Positions 36,701 to 49,535 of a stretch of DNA of 64,000 nucleotides are shown here, piece by piece. Source of the stretch: Strigamia acuminata (taxonomy: Eukaryota > Arthropoda > Chilopoda > Geophilomorpha > Linotaeniidae); contig OX442315.1 of NCBI GenBank assembly GCA_949358305.1, forward strand, positions 35,986,427-36,050,426, read 5' to 3'. The position numbers and the translations under genes are program-made. Within the stretch, counting starts at the first letter, position 1. Each line of letters begins with the position of its first letter. The notes under the pieces were generated by a model. It ran no database searches. It was not told where the DNA came from and saw only the letters and a list, made by a program, of their open reading frames with translations.

Positions 36701-39700
36701 TACATACTAGCTTGTATATGTATTTTTTTTTAATTTATAGTGCGAATGCATTAACCTAATCATTTTGTTTTGGTTTTGCATGTACAGTTGAAGACAAAAA
36801 ACTTCCCTTTAGTTTAGCTGTTTTAAGTTTATCTATCATTATGTGCCCGGTCTATCTTTTAATACTGTTGTTAGGGCAAGACGGGAGACCAGGTCAAGAT
36901 TGATGTCATTTAATCTCAATGGATTTTTAGTAGATAAAATTAAAACAGCTGAACTGAAGGGAAGTTTTTTTGTCTACGACTGTACAGTTCAAAACCTTTA
37001 TAGTAAAAGTTTGAGAACCCCAGCACTAAACTAAAACTAAAAGCACATAATACCACAAAGGCAAAAAAAAATTATCGATAATTGTATTTAGCCTGAGCCG
37101 ATTCACAACAACGGATTGTTAACCACAAGCTGTAATGTTCCGGTTGCGATTGAAAACCAAATTTAGGAATGTTCACTTGAAATTAAGAAATCATTCTGTG
37201 TTTGTGACTTCTAAATGAACCAACCGCTCCATACATGTTTTGGTTAGAACTTATCACAGTGATAGACGATATTTTAGACAATGTAGGACAAACTTACCGC
37301 TGAAGGAATCCTGCTGGATTGATGGTTTGGGTGTTTCGGGACTGAAGCAGCGATGGTGTGATCACCACGAATTGGTGTTGTGTATGAGCTCAATGGAGTG
37401 GACGGCTTAGATGGAATCCAGGTGAAATGCTTCACTTGTAATTTACTCAAATAATTGTCTGGAAATCTAAATTAAGAAAGAAAAAAAGAGGATAAATCTT
37501 TTTTTCTAGTTCATGTGAATGCACGGTGGGATCAGGAAGTTGCTAATAATGTTTCCTGCAGGATACTAATAGACTAGGTTTTCTCATTACAAGAAAAAAG
37601 AAATATCTCCCTTTCTTCACATTTTAATTTCATCTTTTCAACATTACTTGTGTCCTGAGGAAATTCCTACCAAGACCAAGGTTAAGTTTACATTTTACAT
37701 CCCCTGTATTTTCCCTGAGGTGAACATTTTAGCTCTCATACCCTAAAGAACTGTGGTCAGTTTCACTGGATGATGTGGAGCCTAATCTCATAATTCCTGA
37801 GTCCCCATCACTGTCTATCAGTTGAGTCCAAGCTGCAATATTGAAGGGAGAAATTAGTTATTGAATGTAAAGATGGTTTAGACTTTACTATACCAGTATT
37901 TGGTGTGTGAAATCCATTGGTAGGTGGTGGTGGTGGTGGTGGTGGTGGCACAAATGGTGATGCAGGTCTTACTTGCACTTCTTGTAATGCAGACTGAGCC
38001 TTGATGATGTTGCCTGGTGAAGTTAATGATTGAGTGAGTCAGTGGAAAGAATCTTTTGCTTTGGACATCAGCTCATGTTTATTGACTGGGAGTTCAATAA
38101 CACAACAATAAATTAGGGAACATGCTTTTTTACTATTTTTTCTTCGCATATTTTTTTTAAATACTATGGATTTATACGCTTGGGTTGTAATGCTTTTTAG
38201 AGGTGAACTTGGTATTGATTGTGAGTATAAACGTGTTCGGAAGATTATTTAATTTACGGTACCGACAGGAGAGGCAATATTTTTTGTTTAGATATTTGAT
38301 GGTGTTGGGATTTTAATTGTGTAATACCTAATAGTAAATTTGTGGTAAATTTTATTTTAATCGTATTTTTTCTCAATTACATTTGCATTGCCAATATTCA
38401 TTATAGTTTCTCTGAACTAGCAAATTGCCATCGATCTTTGTTTTAGTTTATTGTATATTTTTTTGGACACCAAGGGTTGTGTTAGAGGTTTAAATAAATC
38501 AACAAATATTTTAATTTTAGACATTTTTAAAGCTTTAAAGACAGCTCTTCCCAATGTCTAAATTAAACAAAACGACCAAAATAAATGTCTTAATTGAACA
38601 AAACGACTAAAATAAATGTCTTAATTGAACAAAACGACTAAAATAAATGTCTTAATTGAACAAAACGACTAAAATAAATGTCTTAATTGAACAAAACGAC
38701 TAAAATAAATGTCTTAATTGAACAAAACGACTAAAATAAATGTCTTAATTGAACAAAACGACCAAAATAAATTTCTTAATTGAACAAAACGACCAAAATA
38801 AATGTCTTAATTGAACAAAACGACTAAAATAAATGTCTTAATTGAACAAAACGACCAAAATAAATGTCTTAATTGAATAAAACGATCAAAATAAATGTCT
38901 TAATTGAACAAAACGACTAAAATAAATGTGTAAGTTGATCTAGAACACTAAAAACAATTGCGGAGGTATTCTAAATTCTGTAAATAACAGAACACCCGAC
39001 GATTTACGGTATCTTAACAGTATTTTTCTAACCAGTTGTTTATTACTTGTAAAATCGAAAAATATGAAAAAAATGTTCAACTTTCCCACGAAATTAATTC
39101 GTTAGCCAACGAGGTAAAAACTCGAGTGAAAAACGCAGCCAGGTGTAAAAGCAGCACACCTGGACATTTAAGGAGTGAAAGGATCCAAAGATGAGTCTGC
39201 TATTTCCATTTTCCTCTGCGAAATTCGAAACTTGTTAAACTTTTTTTCTGCTTTTTAATTTTTTTCATTATCATCACCATCATCATCATCATCATCATCA
39301 GTTATTTGAAAATGTTTGGCTTTTGACCCACTCCAGATTCTTGAGATGCCGCATTACCAACACGCACAATGTTGGTGTTCTTTCCCCCCACAGGAATGTG
39401 GGTTTCCTTCGCTGGAATGCGACTCATTTGTGTTGGGCCATTTTGGCCAACAACTCCGCCCTACGTTCCGTCTTCCTTTGAGAATCCTCCGATTTTAATG
39501 GAATAATTAGAGTTTGTGTCGATACGAGGGGGAAATTTGATAAATTTACGTTGCTTGTTTGAACTATATGTGCATTTTTTTTTCCAACTGGAATTTTTTC
39601 TTTTTTCTTTTTACAAGTTTGTTTTAATAAATTTGGATCGTCAGCTTGGAAACAAGGTGTCCAATTTTCCGCTGTCGAATGTGCGTTTAGAAATAATTTA

Positions 39701-41457
39701 CATTCTTTGGGAAACTAATTTTGGTTCTTTCCCATCTCCATATACTGATTACAGTAAAAAAAAAAAAAAAAAAAAAAAAAATTAAAAACATAAAAATATT
39801 CCAAAGAAAGAAAGTGCAGTAGCAAAAACTGCGCTTTCTTGCTGTTTTTATTGCCCTTGGTTCATTCAGTGCACGTACACCTTGAAATTAAGTGATTAAT
39901 TAAAAATGAAAGAAATTCTTTTTTTAAGTTAATTTTACATTTTTTTTTTTTTAATTTTTTTTAAATTTGCTGTGCAAACAATCACAGTATGACCTTATTG
40001 AATTACTGTGGGATTGAGGTGGTTTCTTTCTTATGGTGTGCTGAGGTAGGAGAGAATTTCACACGGAATTTGATTACAGCAATAAAAAATTTAGTTTTTA
40101 GTTAAACTACTGTTACTTTAGTGGTTAACAAGGTCACATAAAACTTTAAACCTTGTTGTAAGTTGCAGCCATTCTCAGTTTGTTTAAACAACAATGCAGG
40201 AGTTCCAAATCCTGAAACAGAGCAGAAAGTCCTGTTTTATTTTTGTCCTTGACGTCACTTCCTCTAAAATAGTAAGCAGAAAAAAATACTCTATTTCTAG
40301 TTTTGTCTGTTGCAGAAAATACCACGAGCCAATCACGTGACTTTCTGCCCAATGACGTCATCTTAACCTTGTGGCTCGGATCATTTTTTATGCAAAATGG
40401 CCTCCCTCCCACCCTCCTTGATCTAAAGATAACAATGGATTTTTTTGTTGTTTTCATTTTGTTTATTCTGGATGAATGAAATAAATTTGCAAAACTGTAT
40501 TGACAGATTGCCTGGTTGCTAAAACATGGCGTCCATTTTTAAATAGTACTACTCACGCATTCACATCTTGAAATTTCGTATTTACAAAATTTAAATTCAA
40601 GTAAATATGAAGTGTAAATTTATATTTAACGCATTAACCTTCCCATAGCCATGGTGGGTCAAAAAAATTACAGAAGTGCAAAAATCACTGTAATTCTTTT
40701 TTTCGTGAAAATTAATTAATGAGGTTAACTGTTATTCCTCAAAAACATTTTTTTCTTATTTTATAATGTCTAAATACAAATAGTTTTTCAATAATTAATA
40801 AGATAGTTTAATATTTATAACATAAAACACCTTTAATGGGAGCGCCGTACACCACTTTGCCATCTGTTTGCACTAGGTGGCGTATTAAAATTAGTCCTAA
40901 AACATGTGCTTTTACCAGGAAAAATGCGATTGCACCAGGAAAAATGTGATTGTGCACATGTGCAGAAGGATTTTTAAAAGAAGGCAGAAATGACCGACCT
41001 TAGCTAGCAATGGTGGAAACTAGGCTTGGCTATGGGAAGGTTAAGTAAAGATAATGTTAAATGTTTGTTAAATTATTTAAGTGAAAGTTAAATTTAATTC
41101 GTATTATGCAATGATTTATGCAATCTGGTTTTGGTTATGGTTTTTACAACCAAATTCAAAATGGCTACCATACAAGTTAGATCGGGGTCGAACTTCCAAT
41201 GATCAAATGCTTTCGAGTGAAGTATCCATCACCAAAAAAGTAAGTAAAAGCATATAATGTTCAAACAATGGGACATAATTGTTGATCGGATAAAATTGCA
41301 AGAATATAGCTGCCATTTACTCAGGAGAAGACAAAAGTTGTCTTTAGAAAAAATTAATAGCGGTAAATAGAAAATGCTTACCTTTTATAATTGGGCTCAC
41401 ATTTTGCAAGAGCACATCAGGTTCACAGGCACTATCAGGACTATCAGTCATTCTCAT
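33736..41457 (-). CDS. Unrecognised Pro/Ser-rich protein with SH3-ligand motifs, 563 aa
   Basis: Six coding exons in consistent phase (minus order): 41457-41382, 38013-37894, 37832-37742, 37466-37298, 36112-35070, 33928-33736. They total 1692 nt including TAG. The first coding exon starts at 41464, and I take the ATG at 41457 (MRMTDSPDSACEPD). Features seen: a run of nine prolines near residue 50, an acidic DSDGDSG patch, a cysteine cluster CSCHTACVHC at about residue 220, basic low-complexity regions, PPPPPS, and PPLPPRNYRR near residue 500, a class II SH3-ligand type. The C-terminus (VQDFTRSAKDAIRKAFGL) could form an amphipathic helix. No enzyme fold or membrane span is visible. The composition suggests a cytoplasmic scaffold, but I do not recognise the family. 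A 5' untranslated exon probably lies near 47.4 kb. Confidence 0.82.
34131..34997. mobile_element. Long MITE or MITE cluster in an intron
   Basis: CATGTTTACATGTACTCAGT and TAAGTGAAAATTCGAATTTT at the left recur inverted at the right (AAAATTCGGATTTTATTTAT on the opposite strand, with GTTACATGGTCACAGTTTT). Within it, 34430-34520 has a second inverted pair, GCACCATTGCAGAGATTCG and CGTATCTTTGCAATGGTGGC, suggesting nesting. No coding sequence. Confidence 0.55.
36307..36378 (-). tRNA. tRNA-His (anticodon GUG)
   Basis: A complete 72-nt cloverleaf: acceptor GCCGTGA pairs with TCACGGC, D arm TCGTATAGTGGTTAGTA, anticodon stem TTGCG/CGCAA around TTGTGGC with GTG at positions 34-36 (plus coordinates 36343-36345), and T arm CCAGGTTCGAATCCTGG. 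The discriminator is A and no CCA is encoded. TTTTT follows within about 10 nt, serving as a pol III terminator. It sits in the intron 36113-37297 of the Pro-rich gene, same strand. The internal A and B boxes are intact. Confidence 0.97.
38551..38934. repeat. 31-bp minisatellite in an intron of the Pro-rich gene
   Basis: About twelve near-identical units containing AACAAAACGACTAAAATAAA followed by TGTCTTAATTG. Degenerate relatives occur at 43545-43715, in inverse orientation inside the MITE 53832-54298, and at 11160-11265. Confidence 0.95.
39265..39300. repeat. (CAT)n microsatellite
   Basis: CATTATCATCACCATCATCA followed by further ATC units, intronic. A poly-A run of about 25 bases follows at 39757-39781. 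Confidence 0.9.
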
Positions 41458-43544
41458 ATCTATCCTATAAAATAAACACAAGGAAAGCAAAAATCAGAAT
41501 TGCAACTGAGATATCACTCATGAAATGACTGTAAGTTACTTAAGCGTACAATAGGAGAACCGAGGCTTGAAATGTAAAATAAACAAAACACGGATGAGTT
41601 CCGCTTGAATTAGCAAAGATAAGCTGCCTCTCGAAAATGATGTTAAAAACGAGTAATTTCACATTTATATCAAGTTTTGAGCCACAGTGCGTGAGGCTAA
41701 CAACTCGTGGAACCATTGCTAAAGAAAAAAAAGATATAAAAGCCTAATGGGTCATTCCTCTTCTCTTGGAGGAAAGGTTTAATTTGAAATTAGTGCTTAT
41801 TTTTTTTACATTTTTCACTTAATTTGGAATAATCGTGACACATAACATGCGTTTATCTCTACTTTTGATTCTGCATATACAAACTTGACCTAAACCAAGC
41901 CCAAAAGGTTGATCAGGGGTTCATATCCTACGAAATTTGCAAAAACATTTAAAACGTAGATAAACTTTGATTTTAATAAACTTTTGGGTGGTACCTACAA
42001 TTTGCATCTCTCTGATAAAGGCTGTAACATATTGTGAATAGTCAAGAGTGGGTAGGAGTTCGATTGTTTGAGAAAAGAAAACAGAAGTCATGCAATGCAA
42101 GGTAAATAAACTCTTCCACATTAGTCATTTGAAACCTAAAATCAATTTCTCTTGTTTTTAATTTGTAATTTTCACTTATTTGTGTGTCAAATGGTCAGCC
42201 AAAACAGCCATAAACCATCACCAAGAACTGCAGGAACAGAAACCACAATTAAAGTGTTTTTTCAAGTGGTTTTATGCCTAGTTTTGGTTTTTGCAGCTGT
42301 CACTCAACTTAGATCGGGGCTTGAACACTCATTGTTCTAATGCTAGCAGGTGAAGCATCCACCATAAGGAAAAAAACAGAAAGTAGTGAGTCATAGTTCA
42401 TTCATAGGGTGAAAATAAAGAAATTATAATTTGCGTTTCATACATGTAAAACCCAAAAACTAAACTATAAATAGGCACAAAAACGAAATAATCACACATT
42501 CATAATTATAGCTTTGTTTTTTTCTTCTGTTTTTGCTGTTTATAGAAACACCTGTTGGAATTTTGAATGAAGACAGATGGTTTTTCTTCTATTTTTGCTT
42601 TTACTCTCTCAAGCCAACCTGAATTTCTGCATATTTTTACATATCATCATTTCTGCTTTTCATTTGTGCACATTGTGCACATTTCACGAATGTTTGCAAT
42701 AATGTTTCAAGTGTATGGGGTCCATTTACAATGATCAATCAATTTTAATCTCAAAATTGGTATATTGCAACCCACAATTTTCAAGTCATTTTAACAACAC
42801 AACTGGTTAGTGGTTTGAATAGGTCATTGCATGTCAGACAGTTTTATCAACCTCAGTCCACTGGGAGGAATTTATATGTAGATGTTACTGTCTTCAGTAT
42901 TCTATAAAATCCCTATAATTTATAAAAATACCAAAAACTACTGCAACTTGTTTTTTGTGTAATTTTTTTTTTTTACAAAATTCTTTAATAATAATTTATG
43001 CAGATTTTTTTTTTCACTTGGAATTTGTGGTATTGTGAATGAATATGCAATGCAGATTAATATCTGTAATCAAGACGGATAAAATTGCTTCACCAAGTGG
43101 TGGGTACAGTGCACATAAAAGGAATAATTTCACTTTCACTCGACCTTTAATTCTAATCATGTTTTAATTACACTCGCGATTGTATTTCAATCGTTTGATG
43201 CGCTGATAAATTTGAGATAAGTTTACCTCAACTTGATTAATTGCTTCTTCTTTCAGCGATTTTGCCGCTTATGATCATAGCAGAGATGCGCTTGAGATAG
43301 TAGCGCATTCCAATATGCTCTTTCATGTTTTCGCTGCACTCGCATCTCGGGATATAATTAGGCCTAAATTTAATAACTTGTCTAGTTTTATCTAGTCATG
43401 GACCCCATTCTGACGTTGCATATCTTGTCAGGTGATCCTTGCAAGTCAATTACACACAGAGACAACAAAAACTGTTTTGATTTTAACTTAACGGGCGACA
43501 TTTTGTTATTATCGTTATCGTTAAAGAAAGACAATTACTGCATC

Positions 43545-43715
43545 AATATCTGATATTCTAAATTGACCAAAACGACTGAATTTAATACCTAAATTAATCA
43601 AAATGACGAAATTCAATTTCTAAATTGAACAATCGAGTAAATTAAACATTAAAAATTGAACAAACGATTAAATTTAATATCTAAAATTGAAGAAACGTCT
43701 AAAATAATTTTTAAC
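43545..43715. repeat. Degenerate 31-bp minisatellite
   Basis: About five diverged units (AATTGACCAAAACGACTGAA, AATTGAACAAACGATTAAAT and similar), recognisably the same monomer as 38551-38934. Confidence 0.7.
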
Positions 43716-44604
43716 CGAAGCGCTGTCGACCTTTTGGTAGAAAAATAAAAATAAAAAAAGCAATTTTAACAACTTTTCCTCAACATGGTCTTAATTCCAT
43801 AATGATGGAAACCGAAAAAGAAAATTAAAAAAAAAAAGTATCCACCGTGATTTTCTTTTTAAACATTTTCTTTGAAATTTATGATCGAAAAAAGAAATGG
43901 TGTGGCCTCTTTCGTGTAATTAACATTAATATTTTTAAAAGAATGACGAGTCAACGTTTCTTTTCTCCAGTTGAGAGCACACATGCACATTTTCGAGTAG
44001 AATGTGACAGTGAACTCTTACAACAATCTTTTTCCATGTTAAAGAAACCGAATCAAGTCTGTTGACCTCTGTGACTTAGGCGCTCTCTCGTGTCAACAAC
44101 ATTTGTATAAGTAGAAATATGAAATCAACCTTTCTCTCGTTTGCCCACCCGACACCCCCACACCTTCTTCCTCTTCCACCCCACACCCACCGAAATAAAG
44201 GTGGGGTGAAACGTGGAACGTGGAACGTGGGTCCAAATTATGGTGTGGCAAGGAAGTAGATCTCGTGTTGCAGTTTAGTACACACCCAATAAAGTATAGA
44301 GTGAAATGTCTCGTTCAGAGTTGAGTTTGTCAAGATTTGGATTACTTTTTTGCTGGCTATTCATTTGTATGAAACATTGACCTTATAATTTATGGAAGTC
44401 TTTTGTTGTGAGATGTACATCTGAAACTTGAATATAGATATATAAACATTAGTTGTTGTTCGTGCATCTGGTGCAAGCTGCAAACGTCTCTGGTTTCAGT
44501 TTACAAGAGGAAGAATGAGAATGAGAATGCAATCTGTTTTTTGTTTGTTTTTCTTTTTGGCAATTGAAATAAACATTTTTTGTTTAGTGTTTAGGTACTT
44601 TAGA

Positions 44605-45115
44605 CACATGTTTTGATGAAAATTAATGTGAAATTCACAGATTTTTGATGAGAATTAGTATAAAATTCACAGATGTTTGATGAGAATTAGTGTAAAATTC
44701 ACAGATGTTTGATGAGAATTAGTGTAAAATTCACAGATGTTTGATGAAAATTAGTGTAAAATTCACAGATGTTTGATGAGAATTAGTGTAAAATGCACAG
44801 ACGTTTGATAAAAATTAGTGTAAATTCACATATTTTGATGATAATAGGTGTAAATTCTCAATTTTTGTTGAAAATATATGTAAATTCGAAATTTTTGATG
44901 AAAATATGTGTAAATACAGATATTTTGAAGATAATTAGCGTAAATTTAAGATATTTTGATTTAAATCAGAAATGTTGATGACAATTTGTGAAAAATTCAC
45001 TGTTTTTGATGAAAATTTGTAAAAAATTCAGTGTTTTTGATGAAAATTTATGTAAAATTCAGGGTTTTTGATGAAAATTTGTGTAAAATTCAGTGTTTTT
45101 GATAACAACGTTTAA
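44605..45115. repeat. About 31-bp minisatellite, graded divergence
   Basis: Units of the form GATGAGAATTAGTGTAAAAT followed by TCACAGATGTTT, about 15 copies. Near-identical between 44640 and 44790, increasingly diverged to the right, consistent with recent expansion at one edge. It lies in the 5' intron of the Pro-rich gene, next to the pogo element. Confidence 0.9.
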
Positions 45116-45160
45116 GTTCACAGAAATTCTAATAAAAATAAGTATGAGTTCACGGATATA

Positions 45161-45728
45161 CAGTCGAAACTCTTTATAACGAATCGCGTTATAACGAATT
45201 ATCGATATAACGAATTGTTTAAAATGACTTGGTTGGCCAGCCATAGAACACCGTGTTAAATATTTTCGTTATAACGAATTTCGATATAACGAATTATTCG
45301 TTATAACGAACAGTTTTCAGGTACACTGTAATACCCATAAGCTCTCGTTATAACGAATTTTCAAAACTGATCACATCTGATGAGTATATTTAGAAATTAA
45401 AGAAAAATGAAAATGGCTGCCAAACGAAAGGCAATTTCAATTCAAGACAAGCTTAACATTATTAATGCCATTGACAATGGCAAGAAGCCATCCATTGTAG
45501 CTACTGAGTTTAATTTGTCCCGTTCTACAATTTCAGCTGCAAATTTCAACAATTTTAAAGAATCGGGACAAAATTAACATGAAACTACCATGAAATACCA
45601 TGTTTATGAATAAATAATGTTTTTCATGATAAAATTTAATTTTTTCACCTAATTCGTTTTAACGAATTATCGTTATAACGAATCGATTCTTCCGGTCCCT
45701 TGCGATTCGTTATAAAGAGTTTCGACTG
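45161..45728 (+). mobile_element. Internally deleted pogo/Tigger-like element
   Basis: Termini CAGTCGAAACTCTTTATAAC and exact inverse at the right, flanked by TA (45159-45160, 45729-45730). The interior repeats ATAACGAATT words in both orientations, and a surviving piece of transposase gene is present. 568 bp against about 2 kb or more for a full element. Confidence 0.93.
45407..45577 (+). pseudogene. Pogo/Tigger transposase N-terminal fragment, 56 aa
   Basis: The frame reads KRKAISIQDKLNIINAIDNG, KKPSIVATEFNLSRSTIS, then an unrelated tail and stop. This is the N-terminal CENP-B/psq-type helix-turn-helix of pogo transposases (basic lead-in, first helix with EKL/DKL-like residues, and the LSRSTIS recognition-helix start). 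The second HTH and DDE catalytic domain are deleted. If expressed it could be a terminus-binding fragment, but there is no sign of selection. Confidence 0.85.
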
Positions 45729-45928
45729 TATTTCCAAATAATTACCTCACAAATCCTCTAGTCTACATGCACTTTGTCCACAAATGACTACCCGAGCAAA
45801 AATAATGCAGGAAATGATTGCTGCTAAGATAATGCATATGAAATGTCCGACAACCACTAATTGAATTCCAATTATCTGGCTGGAAATCAAAACCAATCTC
45901 TGAACGAAATATGTTTCATTGCTAAAAC

Positions 45929-45971
<43 letters not shown>

Positions 45972-46099
45972 TGGGAGGGAAAAACCAACCATAATTACTT
46001 ATTTTCTATTCAACAGAAAAATAAACAAAAAAAATTCTCGCATCGCATCGCGGCCACTTTTCAAAAATTCTTTTTCCCCCATAATCAAACCAAAGGTAA

Positions 46100-47790
46100 A
46101 TGAGTTTATGTACATAAAACTCCTTTGCGAGCCAGAGTACACAATTTATTTGCATCTCAGGTGTGTACACTCGAACTCTGGAGGCACAAACCACGTTCGT
46201 TTTGTTTTTTCCAAGTGACCTTGACCCACACCTGGCGAGGCTTTTCAACCTTCTTCCAAGGTGCGCGCGCCCCATTTTCCCGTCCCATACGAACAGAACA
46301 GTCGCAAAAAAACATCATCAACTTTTCCTTGCTACCGGGGATTGGCTCAAAACGTACCTGGGAGCCGTCTACATCTACACCTGGCAATTACAGGTGAGAA
46401 AGACCAGGGGTCAGTTAATGATGAGTGGGTTGGAGAATGGGTATGGGTGTGGTGAGTGGGGAGTGGCCCTCTTTGAACCACTCGCAAAACATCGAGCATT
46501 TAAAAGTAAATGAAAAAAATCATCAGCTATTTCTCGTTTGTCTTATCCTAACTACCCGACACCCCCGCGTCATCAACCCACCTGTCTGGCGCGCGTGCCG
46601 AGGTCACGTGAGTCCACTCGATGGGTTTAAATCATGAAATTAGCTATTTACTAGACCTTGAGAAACAGAGGAGAGAAAGAAAGAAAGAAAGAAAGAAAGG
46701 GAGTCAGTCGTTTGCGCCAAATTGATGGCTTGGAAATGCGTTTATTAGATGGAAAATATTTGAGTAATGTCGATTTTCGGTTGCTTTTTCCGACGATTTA
46801 TCGGATATTTAGAGTTTCGGTTGCATTTTCGGACGATTTATCGGATATTTAGTGTTTGGACGGTCAATTTTAATGTTTTACAACATTTATTGCCGAGTGG
46901 ATGAACAAATAAATGGAAATAAACGGAAAAATTCCCTTTTTCGATGTAAATTTTGACTCAATATGACTTAAAAACGATGGAATATCCCGATGGAATTCAA
47001 TTTAACAACATTTTATGTGATAAAAGAAGAATTTCTCGGCTTTTTCACAACCCCGACAGATGTCGACAATGATTTATTCGATTTCCGACCTCACAAAATG
47101 CATTTCTGCAATAATAACAAATAATTTCTCCATAATCAACTCCCTAAACGAGCGAAAACCACTTTTGTTTGCACTGGACATTAAACGAAACGCTCGCAAG
47201 GGAGTAGTGAGTGAAGGTGGCGGTGCCGAGGGTGAAGGGGGGGCACGCACGAACATTCCCTGCACGGCTGGGCGCCCAATTGCTCAAGGCCCCTTCAAGA
47301 GCATTGGGGGGGTTGGAAATCCACGCGCCACCTGACAAGTGATCGCAGTTCAACGTGAAACAATTTTGCCGGGAAGGAAAAAGAAGAGAAAAGCGAGAAA
47401 CGAGTTAAAAAAGGGGGACTCACGTGACGTGATGCGCGGGTGGTGGAATGGCGGGCCATGGAATCACTTGTGGCTTGTGTTGGCCACCCGCTCGATTCAT
47501 GTCTCGCACGTGGCTCGATGTGAACTCGCGCTCGCTCTCGTCGCGTCTCCGCGTCGACTGCTGGTCGGGACGAGGTGGGGAAGCCTGATTGTCCTCGGGC
47601 AAGGCAAGATTCCAGCGTTTGCACGCGGTCCAATGGGCGTTAATGGCGCGCGATGCCGTCGGCCAATGGCCACACAGATGCCGCGTGGCTCCACTGCTCC
47701 ACAAACGATGGATTTCGCCATCCCCATTCCCCACCGTGTCGAAACAGTCACACAAAAAATCTCTACCCTTGTTACCAACGACGAACAATC
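46100..47790. promoter_or_regulatory. GC-rich CpG-bearing region, putative promoter and 5' exon of the Pro-rich gene
   Basis: GC content is clearly higher than the surroundings, with many CG dinucleotides. It contains TCACGTGA palindromes at 46604-46611 and 47420-47427 and CACGTG at 47507-47512, sites for bHLH-ZIP factors. On the minus strand GTGAGT at 47418-47423 would be a good donor for a 5' untranslated exon upstream of the coding exon at 41464. On the plus strand CAATTACAG/GTGAGAAAG at about 46391 is also donor-like. Overlapping frames on both strands (up to 183 aa) are products of high GC and lack recognisable domains. Confidence 0.5.
46672..46699. repeat. (GAAA)n microsatellite
   Basis: About six GAAA units following GAGGAGAGAAAG. 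Confidence 0.9.
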
Positions 47791-47799
47791 GTTAGATGC

Positions 47800-49500
47800 A
47801 ATGAAATGCAGAACAATGCTTTTCTCGCCATGTTTTTATATTTTTGTGGAAGTTTGGTGGGGGATTGTGGGAATATTTGAATTTGTTTGAAATTTTTGCA
47901 GAATTTTGGTTTGTTTTCGCTAATTATTTTTTTTGGGAGGTTTGATTAGTAGACCGGAAGTGTGGGTCATGACAATGATGACATAAAGATAAATTTTATG
48001 TTGTGAGATGGAATAATTGGAATTTGTGTTTTGTTTAGTTTTTTTTTTTTGGGTTTAGTTTGGTTTAATTCGTTTTTATTTGTTGGTTTTAAGCTATTTT
48101 GTTGTGGAGTATTTCTGGTTTTAGTGATTTCCTTTTTGTTGTTTGGCTTTGGTTTGTCCCTGACCACCCTAGCCCTCATTATAAATGAGTTGGAATGGAA
48201 TGCAATCCTTTGAGCACCACAGACATTTCTCAGATGACACTCCCACCGGTAATAAGTAGGATTCTTTTCATATCTTAGTCGCTTTACAAATGGAAAATAA
48301 TAACTAACCAAACCCAAATATTATTCTTTATGTTTTTTTAAAAAAAAAAAATATAAACAAAATAATACAAAATTCAATTTTAAACACAATTATACATAAA
48401 ATAATCCAGAACTTCTTTTTTATTCCACCAACTAGGACTAGGACATAATCTCCATAATCTGGAACACAAAACCCAATCTATCCCAAGCGCCATCTTGCAA
48501 TATGGACGCCCAGCACAACCAGGAACTAATTTCCTTTATCCCAGCTCTGAGATGTACATTTCATGAAGTAAACAAAATAATGTTTTGAAATGGTCAATTA
48601 TGCGCAAATCTGTCTTCCCATGGACCCACCAACAATGCTAATCCATTTATCTACACAAATGACTATTATTATATTGTAGCATTATATTTGCAACAATGAG
48701 TAGAGGACTAAAGAATCAAATTATATAGCACTCTAACCTTATCTTGAAATAATATTTGCAAAAAGACTCAAACAAGTCTTTTGAATGGCAAAAATAGCCT
48801 TTGGGTGCTAATTTAGTGACATTAAGACTAATGGTCTTGTGAGACTGTAAAAAGTGAAGCAGACGTAGTTGCTTTCATAGAGATTATAGTTACAAGTGTC
48901 TATGAACTCTTTGAGACCTTGATTTGCAATTTGGAATTTGCATCCAACACTGAACGACACCTTGCTACGAAATTCTTTTGTTTGCTCAACAAGATACATC
49001 CTTTGTTTTGCTCTACTAGTTTGATCCTAATCCTTTATTGTTGCATTAATGGTGCAATCAGTGACACATTTTTCATTAATCTTGATTTAACCCATTAATT
49101 TTTCCTCTTCATGTTTTGCATACAATGTGATATGATGTCTCTGAAATTGACACCACGTAATAAAAGTCTTCTTATTCAAACGAGTGAGTTAAAAGACCCT
49201 GACCTATGACTATGATGGCTGCCATGAATGTATAGGTATTATCATATAGGTAGATATTTTTAGTCATGGTAATTTAAAAGACTATTATATACAGTATTTA
49301 GTGTGCTGAAGCGTCATTATTGGAAATGATTATCAAGAAATTTCTGAGCCATTTGATTATTTGAATTTAGTAAACCGGTGCTGTTGGAAATGGCGCTGTT
49401 ACAAGTCCTCCAATAAATAGATCGATTATCAAAAGCGCTGTTGTAATTTTTCCAGTAATTTAATCGATTAGCAAAAGCGCTGAAACAAATTCTACAGCAA
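47800..49500. other. Region upstream of XPR1, no gene recognised
   Basis: T-rich and A-rich simple stretches (48030-48120, 48330-48360) and unique sequence. Around 49385-49500 a unit of about 55 bp with AAAAGCGCTG and ATCGATTA is repeated three times with divergence. Confidence 0.5.
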
Positions 49501-49535
49501 TTTTTATGTAAAATAGTTGTCGGACAGTTTTCTAC

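Larger units (their letters stand above)
38014..41381. other. Intron of the Pro-rich gene
   Basis: Holds the 31-bp minisatellite, the (CAT)n tract, the A run, the dispersed repeat copy at 41130 and a CTCF-like GCACTAGGTGGCG at 40870-40882. No other coding exon is supportable; frames at 39316-39785 and 40146-40457 look random. Confidence 0.6.

Noticed and set aside
38551-38934. CRISPR-like regular repeats
   Set aside because: Units are contiguous with no unique spacers, and the genome is eukaryotic; these are minisatellites. The same applies to 30422-30613, 44605-45115, 52540-52912 and 55665-56130.
47339-47890. 183-residue plus-strand frame and several overlapping minus-strand frames
   Set aside because: All lie in the GC-rich island where stops are rare; no domain, mutual overlap on both strands, no convincing splice context.
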